Shown in pieces: positions 1 through 7,886 of a stretch of 22,648 nt of DNA; position 1 is the stretch's first letter; each line of letters begins with the position of its first letter. The translations under genes and the position numbers were made by a program. Source of the stretch: a virus; the IMG/VR virus record IMGVR_UViG_3300029908_000677, positions 1-22,648 of that record; one strand, given 5' to 3'. Under the pieces are notes generated by a model that was not told the origin of the DNA, did no database searches, and saw nothing but the letters and a program-made list of their open reading frames with translations.

Positions 1-447
1 TTTATCATGCATTTCTCTATCAAAATGCCAGCAGTCTGGTATTGGTTGATTCCATAACTTACACCATTCCTGTATAAAGTTATTTAAAACATCATCTATA
101 TCGAGTGCTATTTTTGGTTTGTCTATAAAAGTATGAATCCGATCATCTCCTTCTGGATAGTGCTTATAATAAGAAAGTAAAGCCATTGCATTCCAAGCTA
201 TATGAGCGGCATGTAACATACCTGTTTCTTCATCATAGTCTATTCCTCGTTCATAAGCGTTAAGATGTCTCTTAAGAGATGCTGTGATTTTAGACCACTT
301 CATACCTTTAAGCCAATTATGTGGAGCATACTTTTCAGAACCTGCTGTAAATACTTTAGCTAATTCGTTTATAGCAAATGGTTCAAGAAGATCATGTCTT
401 ACTTTAGAGTCATTATGTCGAGCTCCCGCTCCCCTATCTTCTCTCAT
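1..447 (-). CDS. DUF5664 (dATP/dGTP diphosphohydrolase N-terminal-like) fused to HAD 5'-nucleotidase-like domain, partial
   Basis: An open frame starts with ATG at 447 and runs off the left edge, giving 149 codons. Residues about 9-100 match the common phage DUF5664/PF18909 family: the [14 protein letters not shown] start, the [14 protein letters not shown] segment, and [16 protein letters not shown] near its end. From about residue 110 a second domain begins with [13 protein letters not shown], which has the DxDD nucleophile motif of HAD 5'(3')-deoxynucleotidases. Both parts suggest nucleotide-pool work, such as removing phosphates from (deoxy)nucleotides during infection. The start overlaps the RecA stop as ATGA, so the two genes are translationally coupled. 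The rest of the HAD domain lies outside the window. Family assignments are from memory of the motifs; exact substrates are unknown. Confidence 0.8.
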   Translation of the reverse strand, partial: MREDRGAGARHNDSKVRHDLLEPFAINELAKVFTAGSEKYAPHNWLKGMKWSKITASLKRHLNAYERGIDYDEETGMLHAAHIAWNAMALLSYYKHYPEGDDRIHTFIDKPKIALDIDDVLNNFIQEWCKLWNQPIPDCWHFDREMHDK

Positions 448-1478
448 CGTATCAACCTCCTTCTTATTTCTGCTTCTATTTCTGTGGCTAGTTCTGGATT
501 GTCTTTTAAGAACTGTTTTAAAGCTTCTTTACCTTGAATTCGAAGATCCTTGCCATATTGAAACCAGGAGCCGCTTTTTTCTATTAATTCAAGTTCAATA
601 GCAATATTAACTATTTCTTCTAAGTGATCAATTCCTTCTCCGTAGATAATATCAAATTCACATTTTCCAAAGGGAGGTGCAATCTTTGACTTTATTACTT
701 TAACGGTAGTTTGATTACCTACTTTAGTTTCTCCATTCATTACAGCATTAGCGGCAGTTAATGAGCGACGAACATCCAGTCGTACTGAAGCGTAGAACTT
801 AAGAGAATTGCCGCCAGTAGTCACTTCTGGTGAACCAAACATAACTCCAATTTTCTCTCGTAATTGATTGATGAAAATAAGTAATGTGTTAGTCTTAGAA
901 ACAACTCCTGTTAGTTTCCTTAGCGCTTGAGACATTAATCTCGCATGGAGGCCTAGTTTGTTTTCTCCCATTTCACCTTCAACTTCAGCTTTTGGTACAA
1001 GCGCAGCTACTGAATCTATGAGAACTACATCATAAGCTCCAGAAGATATTAATCTTTCTGCTATTTCAAGTCCCTGCTCACCATAATCAGGTTGAGAGAA
1101 ATCTAATTCACTTACATTAACCCCAAGATTCTGAGCATACTTCTTGTCAAAACTGTGTTCAGCGTCTATTACAGCACATAATCCTCCTAGTTTCTGAGCT
1201 TCAGCTATTAAGTGAATAGCCAGAGTAGTCTTTCCAGATGATTCTGGGCCATAAATCTCGACGATTCGTCCACGAGGAAGTCCACCTACGCCAAGAGCAA
1301 TATCGAGCCCTAATGAGCCTGTAGAAATAACTTCTACATCCATGTCACCCTTATCACAGAGACACATTACTGAACCTTTACCAAGATCTTTACAAATCTT
1401 AGCTTTAGCTTCAGCAGCTTTTAACAAATTCTTTTCCTTTCGGTCTTCAGACCGCACTATTTCGTTCTTCTCTTTCAT
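444..1478 (-). CDS. recA: RecA recombinase
   Basis: A 344-aa protein of normal bacterial RecA length. It forms ATP-dependent filaments on single-stranded DNA and drives strand exchange. Visible landmarks are the Walker A motif GPESSGKT at residues 77-84, the [12 protein letters not shown] Walker B region, [10 protein letters not shown], the loop 2 stretch ending [18 protein letters not shown], and the C-terminal domain with KSGSWFQYG. The first 40 residues are charged and differ from typical RecA. It follows a 61-aa protein at a 7-nt gap and overlaps the DUF5664 gene by 4 nt, so it belongs to the unit that starts at the 1957-1988 promoter. Phages of this size often carry RecA or UvsX for replication-linked recombination. 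No inactivating change is visible. Confidence 0.97.
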   Translation of the reverse strand: MKEKNEIVRSEDRKEKNLLKAAEAKAKICKDLGKGSVMCLCDKGDMDVEVISTGSLGLDIALGVGGLPRGRIVEIYGPESSGKTTLAIHLIAEAQKLGGLCAVIDAEHSFDKKYAQNLGVNVSELDFSQPDYGEQGLEIAERLISSGAYDVVLIDSVAALVPKAEVEGEMGENKLGLHARLMSQALRKLTGVVSKTNTLLIFINQLREKIGVMFGSPEVTTGGNSLKFYASVRLDVRRSLTAANAVMNGETKVGNQTTVKVIKSKIAPPFGKCEFDIIYGEGIDHLEEIVNIAIELELIEKSGSWFQYGKDLRIQGKEALKQFLKDNPELATEIEAEIRRRLIR

Positions 1479-1485
1479 TTAGTTT

Positions 1486-1671
1486 TTAAATGTAATCGTC
1501 ATCTAAATCTAATCCCATTAGATTTAATTCATCCTGCTCAAGTAACCATTCTATTTCGCGATCTCTAGAAAAAGTATATGGTTTTCCAAATTCAGCAGAA
1601 TCTATGAATAGATCTTCATATTCACCAGTCTTTTCATCTAATACCTTGATTTTCTTGTTTTGTTTACTCAT
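1486..1671 (-). CDS. small acidic phage protein, unknown function
   Basis: A 61-aa protein, basic in its first nine residues and acidic in its C-terminal half, which ends LMGLDLDDDYI. No domain is recognised. Its ATG overlaps the stop of the preceding 92-aa gene by one base (TAATG), and it ends 7 nt before recA, so it is embedded in the recA unit and is very probably expressed. It could be a small accessory to recombination, but that rests only on position. Confidence 0.65.
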   Translation of the reverse strand: MSKQNKKIKVLDEKTGEYEDLFIDSAEFGKPYTFSRDREIEWLLEQDELNLMGLDLDDDYI

Positions 1672-1949
1672 TATGATATTCTATCTATTTCTGCACAAAG
1701 TAAAGCTGCCGCTATAATTAATCGTTCCTTATAAGGTTTATTTAGCATTTTATTCCATATAGTATGTTCCCAGTCATCTGGACATCTATTAGCCTCTAAA
1801 TCATCAAATTCAATAGCAGGCTGTGTCAAAGATAGTACAGCATCTGTAAGTTGAAATTTATAATTGAACTTTTTATCTAATTCAATAGTTCTTCCGTGTT
1901 TCTCAATCTGTTCCTTGCGCTCTTGCGCTACTAATTCTATTCCTGTCAT
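1671..1949 (-). CDS. conserved phage protein with ERxxQIEKHG motif
   Basis: A 92-aa protein starting MTGIELVAQERKEQIEKHG and ending LIIAAALLCAEIDRI. This pattern (ERxxQI near the N-terminus, a central PDDWEHTIW, a closing KERLIIAAALLCAEIDR helix) is familiar from many small uncharacterised phage proteins. Some of these are loosely called MazG-like, but no metal-binding EExxE motif is visible here. An ATG 18 nt upstream is in frame, but it lies inside the -7 promoter element, so the internal ATG at 1949 is chosen as the start. It is the first gene of the unit leading to recA, followed by the 61-aa gene with a one-base overlap. Confidence 0.75.
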   Translation of the reverse strand: MTGIELVAQERKEQIEKHGRTIELDKKFNYKFQLTDAVLSLTQPAIEFDDLEANRCPDDWEHTIWNKMLNKPYKERLIIAAALLCAEIDRIS

Positions 1950-1956
1950 ATTCTTG

Positions 1957-1988
1957 CAAAGATACAACTTTATTGTTGTTTCTCCAAA
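1957..1988 (-). promoter_or_regulatory. Bacteroidota-type promoter for the recA unit
   Basis: On the minus strand TTTG (1988-1985) is followed by exactly 20 nt and then TATCTTTG (1964-1957), a full match to the Bacteroides sigma-ABfr consensus TTTG / TAnnTTTG. The start codon at 1949 lies only 7 nt beyond the -7 box, so the mRNA would be almost leaderless. It sits just after the hairpin at 2003-2030. Confidence 0.8.
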
Positions 1989-2002
1989 TCTTTTTTAAAG
2001 AA

Positions 2003-2030
2003 GAGCGGCCCCTACTTCTAGAGACCGCTC
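2003..2030 (-). terminator. hairpin terminator after the 115-aa gene
   Basis: GAGCGG (2003-2008) pairs with CCGCTC (2025-2030). On the minus strand the hairpin is followed by TTCTTTAAAAAAG, a weak T-rich tail. It lies between the stop of the 115-aa gene and the recA-unit promoter, a logical place for termination. Confidence 0.55.
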
Positions 2031-2042
2031 ACTTTACTCAAA

Positions 2043-2390
2043 CTACACTACAGTACTTCCTTCTGCAGTCTTTTTTAATACTTTTATCTTTTCTCCTGGA
2101 AGCTTAACATTAGAAAGAAATACTTTCCAGAGAAGGGCTTTATCTTCTTTAGAAAACCCTGCCACCGCTAAAGCAAATGTCGTCTTTCTTGCTAAAGGTT
2201 TACTATCCTGATCTGTATGATATCTGGTTATAGTAGTCTCTGCAAGAACCGTCTCACCCTGTCTGATAAAGCAAGTGGTACATTGTTGCGATACTATAGT
2301 ATCACCTTTAGAGTGTTTTAATGATTTGTTGCAAGTTCCGTATTGCCATCCTATGCTCGCTATGGAGCCATCTGTTAATGTACATTTCAT
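2043..2390 (-). CDS. 115-aa phage protein, unknown function
   Basis: A 115-aa protein of no recognised family. It is rich in Ser/Thr/Lys. It has cysteines at about residues 3, 20, 37 and 40, including a CTTC pair, followed by a beta-rich central part and a C-terminal GFSKEDKALLWKVFL segment. It sits alone between two hairpins, downstream of the NAMPT gene and upstream of the recA-unit promoter. Transcription may come from read-through or from a weak TTTG-N18-TAATTTTT element at about 2444-2415. The LWK codons contain one of the over-represented TTTCCAGA octamers. The two spaced cysteine pairs could bind a metal, but this is speculative. Confidence 0.65.
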   Translation of the reverse strand: MKCTLTDGSIASIGWQYGTCNKSLKHSKGDTIVSQQCTTCFIRQGETVLAETTITRYHTDQDSKPLARKTTFALAVAGFSKEDKALLWKVFLSNVKLPGEKIKVLKKTAEGSTVV

Positions 2391-2414
2391 GTTCTATGAA
2401 GTTTTTAATTGTTT

Positions 2415-2440
2415 AAAAATTACTAAGAGTTCTTTCTTAG
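2415..2440 (-). terminator. possible weak terminator after the NAMPT gene
   Basis: A 6-bp hairpin (CTAAGA 2423-2428 with TCTTAG 2435-2440) is followed on the minus strand by TAATTTTTAAA. It lies 38 nt past the NAMPT stop. The same stretch could instead hold a weak promoter for the 115-aa gene, with the hairpin as the spacer. Confidence 0.4.
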
Positions 2441-2477
2441 CAAAATAGTTTTCCTAACCAGATTAATATTTGTTTGC

Positions 2478-3974
2478 TCATAAGTATTTTGATAGATTTT
2501 CTCGTACTTCTGCAAGAGTAAACTTCTTTGTGAGTTTACCATTAAGAAATACTGTTTTTAGTTCACAGTTGTTTGCTTCTTTCCAGGAAACCTGGTCAGC
2601 AAGATAAACATCATTTCCTGCAGCATGACGATATACAGCAAGAAGACCTTTAGCTGATTTCTTAGTTCCATCATCAGTAATGGGGTCTTTGAAGATTTCA
2701 CGTCCTTTTCCTTCTACTTCAACATAAGTTGATTTAATAGCACTACCTTGAGAGTCTCTTGACGCCATTCCTAACTGGAAAGATCCTACACCAAGAACTA
2801 TATTAGTTGAAGCAAATCCTTTAGCTTCTAGACGTTTACAAATCTCTTCAGCGCGATCGAGTGTGATTCCATCTCCGTAGATGCAACCAATATGAGAATC
2901 AAGAACTTTATACCCTTGTTCTGTCGTAGTACCTCCAAAAACATCCCAGAGTAATTCTATGACACCTTTAGCTTCATTTTTACTAACAAATGCTAATGGT
3001 CCATCCTGTGTTAGATACTTATCATCAACTTGTATAGTTAAAATTCCACAGATAATCTCCACTGGATCTCCACTATCAGGACGAATTACTAACTTACCAT
3101 CGCGAGCTAAGATTTGTTCTTTTAACTTTGGTAAATATTCAGTACAGACTTTCCAGAGATCGAAGGAATCCGAAACCATAGAAAGAATTCCTGTAGGAAA
3201 GATGCTCATAACTCGTTCAAAACAAGAAATTTCATCTTCTTTACCATATGCTGTTAAAACAGAATGTTCCGAAGCCGGCACACTAAATCCTGCGTTTTGT
3301 TCATCATAATAATACTCAGCAGCAAGAAGTGCTGGAACTGTATCCGTTCCCTTAAAAGAAGTCAAAAACCCAAGATCAGAACTTATTGCTGCTTCTGGTG
3401 ATTGCATACCACGATAGGCAAAATCATGACATTGAAAATCAACAAAAGCTAAAGCATCTGGATTTGTCTTTTTAGCATAACTTAAGAGAATTTTCTTAAA
3501 CCCAAAAGCTATAGCGGCGGAGTGCAGTGGTTTCCAGAGAAGACAACTAATAAGTGTTTCAAGAAAATTAGTTAACCAAAAGAATTCTGGTAATGTATTA
3601 TGAATAGTCATAATAGGAATCCTTACACCAACAATGCTACCTTCAGGAAGAGCTTTAACTTCTATGGGTAAATAACCTAAATCATGTAAAGCTTCAAAAT
3701 GAGATATATTATAATTTACCCCTAAATAAGAAGATAGAATTCTTTTAGCTTCACCACAAACTTCTTCTTTTGGTTTACTAAAGAACTCTTTATTATAAAG
3801 ATCATTGATATATATAATAGTATACTGTATACCAAATACTACAATCTCCTTGGCTTGATTTGGCATTCGAGATACAGATCGTGGAGTAAAATTAGAATAA
3901 ACTAATGTAGTACCTTTTGGATACATTAGATGATGGCCTGTTTTATAGCCATCAGTCATTAGAAGTGGATTCAT
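2478..3974 (-). CDS. nadV: nicotinamide phosphoribosyltransferase family protein (NAMPT/NadV or Namat-like)
   Basis: A 498-aa protein, close to the 460-500 aa of the family. NAMPT joins nicotinamide with PRPP to make NMN; the related phage Namat uses ADP-ribose pyrophosphate to make NAD+ directly. The N-terminus has the family pattern MTDGYKTGHHLMYPKGT, then CHDFAYRGM at about 182-190, the active-site histidine in VPASEHSVLTAYG (His237), the phosphoribosyl-binding RPDSGD at 298-303, and GDGI with LGVGSF further on. All key residues look intact. It is the last gene of a unit with the DnaA-like gene, PRPP synthetase and HAD phosphatase. Reading alone cannot tell Nampt from Namat, so the symbol is provisional. 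Confidence 0.9.
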   Translation of the reverse strand: MNPLLMTDGYKTGHHLMYPKGTTLVYSNFTPRSVSRMPNQAKEIVVFGIQYTIIYINDLYNKEFFSKPKEEVCGEAKRILSSYLGVNYNISHFEALHDLGYLPIEVKALPEGSIVGVRIPIMTIHNTLPEFFWLTNFLETLISCLLWKPLHSAAIAFGFKKILLSYAKKTNPDALAFVDFQCHDFAYRGMQSPEAAISSDLGFLTSFKGTDTVPALLAAEYYYDEQNAGFSVPASEHSVLTAYGKEDEISCFERVMSIFPTGILSMVSDSFDLWKVCTEYLPKLKEQILARDGKLVIRPDSGDPVEIICGILTIQVDDKYLTQDGPLAFVSKNEAKGVIELLWDVFGGTTTEQGYKVLDSHIGCIYGDGITLDRAEEICKRLEAKGFASTNIVLGVGSFQLGMASRDSQGSAIKSTYVEVEGKGREIFKDPITDDGTKKSAKGLLAVYRHAAGNDVYLADQVSWKEANNCELKTVFLNGKLTKKFTLAEVRENLSKYL

Positions 3975-3997
3975 ACATCAAAGTTTTGAGTGTGAGG

Positions 3998-4555
3998 TTA
4001 AAATTCTACTGTTTGTTCGGTTACTTGATTTTTTTCTGATTTTACTCGATAACAGCAATATTCAAGTATATTTAAAGATTCAACTAAAGCAGCTCTATCA
4101 TCTAATAAATGATTGTAGTAGATCTTCTTATGTAATCCAAAAGGTAAAGAAATTGGATTTTCATTAATAGAATCTACTATAATTCCTACAGATTTACAGT
4201 AAGCTTTAATCTCTTCAAAACGATCTTGATGACAAGCTGTCCAGATAGTAATATAAGCTCCTACTTCTCTGGCTAGTTTAACAATAGAAATAGTACGTTT
4301 AATATCTGATAAATTATTTAACGTTTTCCATGGAGAGATTGTCGAGTCGAAGTCAACAGCAAGGACTATCTTACCGTGAGTTTTCCATTCGTCTATCAAA
4401 CGTTCAGCGTAGATATTTCCTTTGTAATTACTATACTCTGGGATAGTAAAACACTCTGGGCAAGCCTCTCTTAATAGATGATCTTGTTCTCTTGCCCATT
4501 CATCATCTCTTTTCTTCTTTCCAGAAAGAAGGATTTTTGTAAATTTCTTTAGCAT
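3998..4555 (-). CDS. HAD-superfamily phosphatase-like protein
   Basis: A 185-aa protein with HAD motifs: IVLAVDFDSTISPW (DxDxT nucleophile, about residues 63-76), ITIWTAC (motif II Thr) at about 100-106, and YYNHLLDDRAAL (motif IV acidic pair) near 145-156. HAD enzymes remove or transfer phosphate. The N-terminal 60 residues are basic, with a CPECF segment. It lies between the PRPP-synthetase gene (one-base TAATG overlap) and the NAMPT gene (23-nt gap), so it may trim a phosphorylated nucleotide or ADP-ribose species in the same NAD pathway. That role is inferred from position. The start codon overlap supports the chosen start. Confidence 0.8.
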   Translation of the reverse strand: MLKKFTKILLSGKKKRDDEWAREQDHLLREACPECFTIPEYSNYKGNIYAERLIDEWKTHGKIVLAVDFDSTISPWKTLNNLSDIKRTISIVKLAREVGAYITIWTACHQDRFEEIKAYCKSVGIIVDSINENPISLPFGLHKKIYYNHLLDDRAALVESLNILEYCCYRVKSEKNQVTEQTVEF

Positions 4556-5427
4556 TAGAATACATTTAAAATGTGAACTCGATCAAACTCCTGAGTAAAC
4601 TCTTGAAAGGAATTTGTTGTATAAATTTGATCTATTTCTGTAGGAAACCCCTTGGAGAAAATGCCATGTGTGACTACAAGATGTATATTACCAGCACCCT
4701 TCTTCTTTGCTGCTTCTGCAAGTTTAATAAATGTATACCCACCATCACAAATATCATCTACTATAATACATTCGTCACCTTGAAAGTCTACATCCACAGG
4801 AATATCTGTAGAAGTAATCTTTCCAGTAAGTTTATCGCGATGTTTTGTACACTCTACAACATTACCTTTGAATGCAGATTCTTTTATAGTCTCATAAGCT
4901 TTATCAACAGCTCCTTTATCTGGAATAAGCCAAACTAGATCTCTACTACTTCCTTCATCTGGTGCTGACCGAGTTTTTAAAAGATGATCCAAAGCAAAAC
5001 TAACGAGCCGCTCATTAGAAATTACTTTGAAGTTATTCAACCCCATTTCAAGACAATGTGAATGTGGATCCATTGTAGAGATTGATTCCAGACCCAAACT
5101 GTTAAGAATAGGACAAATTACTTGTTTAAGGTAGTTTATTCCCATCTTCTGGAAAGATCTATCAGAACGCGCCCCTAAGAAATAAGGACAATAGAGATGA
5201 ATCTTCTTTATACCATGATTTCTAAGAGCAGCTACAGCAGAAATAATATACTGTAAATCTGTCCAAGACATTCTAGAAGATATCTGAATCGGCTCTTTTT
5301 CATCAAGAGTAAAACCAAATCTTTGATATTCTTCAGACAAATTCAAAAGAATCTGTGTATCAGTGAATTTAATCACTGAGTATTTTATATCACTCTTTTC
5401 GGGTGATACTAAGGAAAGTACGCGCAT
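4555..5427 (-). CDS. prs: ribose-phosphate pyrophosphokinase homologue (Prs / Adps-like)
   Basis: A 290-aa protein, slightly shorter than cellular Prs (about 315 aa). Prs makes PRPP from ribose-5-phosphate and ATP; phage Adps relatives pyrophosphorylate ADP-ribose instead. Visible are PYFLGARSDR at 81-90 (the ATP-loop region, equal to the PYARQDR of Prs), DPHSH at 120-124, the LIPDKGA pyrophosphate loop near 168-174, catalytic-region KHRDKLTGKI at about 195-204, and the PRPP loop VDDICDGGYT at 223-232. It lies 4 nt after the DnaA-like gene and is coupled to the HAD gene. Pairing with NAMPT strongly suggests supply of the phosphoribosyl or ADP-ribosyl donor. Substrate choice cannot be read from the sequence. 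Confidence 0.9.
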   Translation of the reverse strand: MRVLSLVSPEKSDIKYSVIKFTDTQILLNLSEEYQRFGFTLDEKEPIQISSRMSWTDLQYIISAVAALRNHGIKKIHLYCPYFLGARSDRSFQKMGINYLKQVICPILNSLGLESISTMDPHSHCLEMGLNNFKVISNERLVSFALDHLLKTRSAPDEGSSRDLVWLIPDKGAVDKAYETIKESAFKGNVVECTKHRDKLTGKITSTDIPVDVDFQGDECIIVDDICDGGYTFIKLAEAAKKKGAGNIHLVVTHGIFSKGFPTEIDQIYTTNSFQEFTQEFDRVHILNVF

Positions 5428-5431
5428 AATG

Positions 5432-5857
5432 TTATCTTTGAATAGTTTTTCGAATAAGATGTTTTAATTCATCATCATAAAAGAGAAGTCTCTGTCTCAC
5501 TAAAGAAAGTTCAGAAACTGTCATTTTTACGAGTTCAGTCTGTCCAGGAAAGATGGTTTTAAGTAGATGAACTCCTGAGTTAGGACATACGAAGTTACGA
5601 AACTCATCATAGGAATCATGAAAATCTTTATTATTTTCATAAAGATAATCTGCTCTACGAATAGCATTAATTACTGTAGTTCTATCTGTATTTAGAATAA
5701 TACCTATTTCAGTATCATCTTGATTCATTACTCTGGCTAACTTACAAATAAATTGTCTTATTTGTATTATGTGCCCATAACGAACCTTTTCTACTATTTC
5801 CTCTTGAGAATTCCCAAAGAAAATAGATGCTTTTTGAAGTATTTCTTGTGTGTTCAT
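5432..5857 (-). CDS. DnaA domain IV-like (Bac_DnaA_C) HTH protein
   Basis: A 141-aa protein whose first 75 residues resemble the DNA-binding domain IV of DnaA: an initial helix, RQFICKLARVMNQDDTEIG (like the ARxIAMYLxRELT segment) and ILNTDRTTVINAIRRA (like the DHTTVLHAxRK signature that reads the DnaA box). It lacks the AAA+ ATPase part. The rest is charged and helical without a known domain. Such stand-alone DnaA-C proteins occur in phages of Bacteroidota and could bind DnaA-box-like sites to influence replication or transcription. It is the first gene after the terminator at 5893-5918 and heads the NAD unit; no good promoter was found in front of it. Confidence 0.75.
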   Translation of the reverse strand: MNTQEILQKASIFFGNSQEEIVEKVRYGHIIQIRQFICKLARVMNQDDTEIGIILNTDRTTVINAIRRADYLYENNKDFHDSYDEFRNFVCPNSGVHLLKTIFPGQTELVKMTVSELSLVRQRLLFYDDELKHLIRKTIQR

Positions 5858-5884
5858 TGGAAGTATTTAGTAAATAGTTTGAAA

Positions 5885-5918
5885 TAAAAAGAAAAGCACA
5901 GACGCCAATCTGTGCTTT
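5885..5918 (-). terminator. strong rho-independent terminator
   Basis: A perfect 10-bp stem (AAAGCACAGA 5893-5902 with TCTGTGCTTT 5909-5918) with a 6-nt loop is followed on the minus strand by TCTTTTTATTT. It closes the unit that begins at the 10116-10147 promoter, 20 nt after the 72-aa gene. Confidence 0.85.
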
Positions 5919-5938
5919 CTCAACATGGATACATTTTT

Positions 5939-6157
5939 CTATAATTCACTTTGATAAGCTTCAAATTTTACTCGAGTATTATACTCAGAACTAAGTCGTC
6001 GCCATTCAGTTCTAAGTTTTTTTCGTTTATCCTTAGCTTTTTCTACTTTCCAGAGTTCTGTAAGTAGAAAAAGCTCTTCTTGAAGTTCAATAAGAGTTAA
6101 CTCTCTTTGTTCTTCTTCATCATTTTGTGGGCTGTAGAATTCGTAAGTAGTAATCAT
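5939..6157 (-). CDS. small coiled-coil phage protein, unknown function
   Basis: A 72-aa protein, almost entirely charged and leucine-rich, from ELTLIELQEELFLL to KKLRTEWRRL, with heptad-like spacing that predicts a coiled coil. There is no known domain. It overlaps the preceding gene by 38 nt and is the last gene before the strong terminator at 5893-5918. A later start is possible, but there is no other Met in the frame, so the ATG at 6157 is kept. Confidence 0.65.
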   Translation of the reverse strand: MITTYEFYSPQNDEEEQRELTLIELQEELFLLTELWKVEKAKDKRKKLRTEWRRLSSEYNTRVKFEAYQSEL

Positions 6158-6596
6158 AGATTTTAAACATCTCGTTTTCTAAATCCTCCTTAAGATACCA
6201 CTCTTCTTTACGAAGAACTTCAGAACCATCCTTAGATCTAACTTCAGGAATATAGTCATAAAGTTTAGCATTATCAGAATGATTAAGGGGGCCGTGAATC
6301 TTTTCCATTTCCATTGTAGCTATTCTACGACATATCTTATGGAGAGAAACTAATGGGCCGCCATCATTAAACTGACGATTCCTAAACTTATAACCAGGAA
6401 GTTCTTCAGCTTCATATGTGAAATCAGTATGATTTATGGTTTCAAAATCTCGATTAATTCGTTCATCACAAAAAGTTTGCATATCCGATTTAGCTCTAAG
6501 GATAGCGTCTTGTTCAGGATGTTCTTTATTAAGCATTGACTTAGGATATTCAAATATCTTAATAGCTTTTACGAGTATTACGTGTTTTTTATCCAT
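6120..6596 (-). CDS. 158-aa phage protein, unknown function
   Basis: An unrecognised 158-aa protein beginning MDKKHVILVKAIKIFEYP. The open frame extends 23 codons further upstream to another possible start at 6665. The ATG at 6596 is preferred because it overlaps the stop of the preceding 350-aa gene in the compact ATGGATAA arrangement typical of this genome. The protein has HKICRRIATMEMEKIHGP near the middle and an acidic helical C-terminus. Nothing suggests membrane location. It lies in the 10.1-5.9 kb unit of mostly unknown genes. Confidence 0.65.
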   Translation of the reverse strand: MDKKHVILVKAIKIFEYPKSMLNKEHPEQDAILRAKSDMQTFCDERINRDFETINHTDFTYEAEELPGYKFRNRQFNDGGPLVSLHKICRRIATMEMEKIHGPLNHSDNAKLYDYIPEVRSKDGSEVLRKEEWYLKEDLENEMFKIYDYYLRILQPTK

Positions 6597-7641
6597 CTTT
6601 ATTTCGTTTAAATGATGAGATGTTTTTAAGATATTTTTTATAAGCCGTTTGATAATCTGAACCATGAGTTTTCAAGTTAAAATCTTTAATCAAAGAACAT
6701 TCTTCCATAGCTAAGAAATCAGCTAACTCAGAAAGAAGAATAATACATTCTTCATCTTCATTAATTGGTTTTTCTTTTTCTATGTATTTTAACTCAGGAA
6801 ACATCTTTAAAACGGTTTGATAACCAGCTTTGCAGAATACACCATATTCACTATTTGTTAGATTTCTAGAGAAGAGCGCGCCATCTAGATAATAACCACC
6901 ATCTACAAAAGGAGGTTTAACTTCTTCCCCTAATGTCTTTCTCGTGGTTTTCTTAATTACCTTTTTCTCAGGCATTAAAGAAGCCGGCACATCATTACCG
7001 TCACCATCGTTAATAGCTGGTCTTCCAGTACGTCTTGGTTTACGTAAAGCATCTAAAGTTTCAAAGGGACTAGCATTTTTAACTGTTTCCCAGTTTATCT
7101 TTGGTACTTCTCTAGATTTCTCAAGCAACCCACCCTCATCCTGGAAAGGTTCGTCAAGAATATTCATAACTTCATCTACACCATCTCCTATACGCATATT
7201 ATCTCTCTGATCAAAAAAATAATCATGCATAGCCATTTTTCTATCATTATAATCATCAGTAGATTCACCAAAATCTCGAGCTGGTTCTAATGCTAAAATA
7301 GATTCATCAGTCATATTTTTTAAAGATTCTCTATGAATCATTAAACCATGAGATGTTATAAATTGAGATGGTGCTGGTATAGCCTCTGGCTCGTAAATTT
7401 TAGAACGAAAATATTCTGGTAAAGTAAAACTTTTAAAAGTTATAGAATCTGAAGTAACTATTGTTCCTGCATTACTTGGGAATAAGCCAGGATTACTAGC
7501 CGTTTGCTGAAATTTAGACACCTGTACTTCAGCCGACTGTTGAATAGTAGTTCTTAACTGATCATATAGACCCTTGCTTGATGTAGTCTGTTCTGAATTC
7601 TTCTGTACTTTATCTTCCTGTTTTAGTTTTGTTAGATTCAT
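6589..7641 (-). CDS. 350-aa phage protein, unknown function
   Basis: A 350-aa protein of no recognised family. Residues 1-60 are polar, Gln/Ser/Thr-rich and probably disordered. The middle is acidic with several DExF-type segments. A basic linker (ALRKPRRTGRPA, then KKVIKKTTRKTLG) precedes a C-terminal region with PFVDGGYYLDGALFSRNLT and a helical end. Order and basic linkers suggest a multi-part adaptor or nucleic-acid-associated protein, but no motif proves this. It overlaps the 82-aa gene upstream by ATGA and the 158-aa gene downstream by 8 nt. Confidence 0.7.
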   Translation of the reverse strand: MNLTKLKQEDKVQKNSEQTTSSKGLYDQLRTTIQQSAEVQVSKFQQTASNPGLFPSNAGTIVTSDSITFKSFTLPEYFRSKIYEPEAIPAPSQFITSHGLMIHRESLKNMTDESILALEPARDFGESTDDYNDRKMAMHDYFFDQRDNMRIGDGVDEVMNILDEPFQDEGGLLEKSREVPKINWETVKNASPFETLDALRKPRRTGRPAINDGDGNDVPASLMPEKKVIKKTTRKTLGEEVKPPFVDGGYYLDGALFSRNLTNSEYGVFCKAGYQTVLKMFPELKYIEKEKPINEDEECIILLSELADFLAMEECSLIKDFNLKTHGSDYQTAYKKYLKNISSFKRNKDG

Positions 7642-7886
7642 TTTGTTATTATCATTAAATACTCATTACCTTGTGATCTAGCTGCTTTTAGCATTTGATT
7701 AATTCTTTCGTGTGCTATAGAATGAGCTGGAATGTAAATGTTGGTAGCAATTATATAATGTTCTCCTAAAGAGTTGTCTTTTCTTAGTAGAGACCCTTTC
7801 TTTCCAGAAAGAGGGGTTAAAAGAATTTGATCTAAGATTGTTTCTTCTAAAAGAGCCTGTGTATTATGTAATACTAATACATTCAT
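7638..7886 (-). CDS. 82-aa phage protein, unknown function
   Basis: A small protein of 82 aa with alternating hydrophobic stretches (MNVLVLHNTQALLEE, EHYIIATNIYIPAHS) and an AHERINQMLKAARSQG helix near the end. It is not recognised. ATGA overlaps on both sides (with the phosphoesterase gene before it and the 350-aa gene after it) make it a confident member of the unit. It contains a TTTCCAGA octamer within LSGKKG codons. Confidence 0.65.
   Translation of the reverse strand: MNVLVLHNTQALLEETILDQILLTPLSGKKGSLLRKDNSLGEHYIIATNIYIPAHSIAHERINQMLKAARSQGNEYLMIITK

Noticed and set aside
284-601. Plus-strand open frames of 60-120 codons such as 284-601, 2959-3309, 4573-4938, 6944-7210 and 15533-15826
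   Set aside because: They lie opposite well-supported minus-strand genes, show no family resemblance and have no promoter or coupling.
2415-2444. A promoter (TTTG-N18-TAATTTTT) for the 115-aa gene
   Set aside because: The spacer is 18 rather than 20 nt and coincides with a hairpin followed by a T-run, which fits a weak terminator at least as well.
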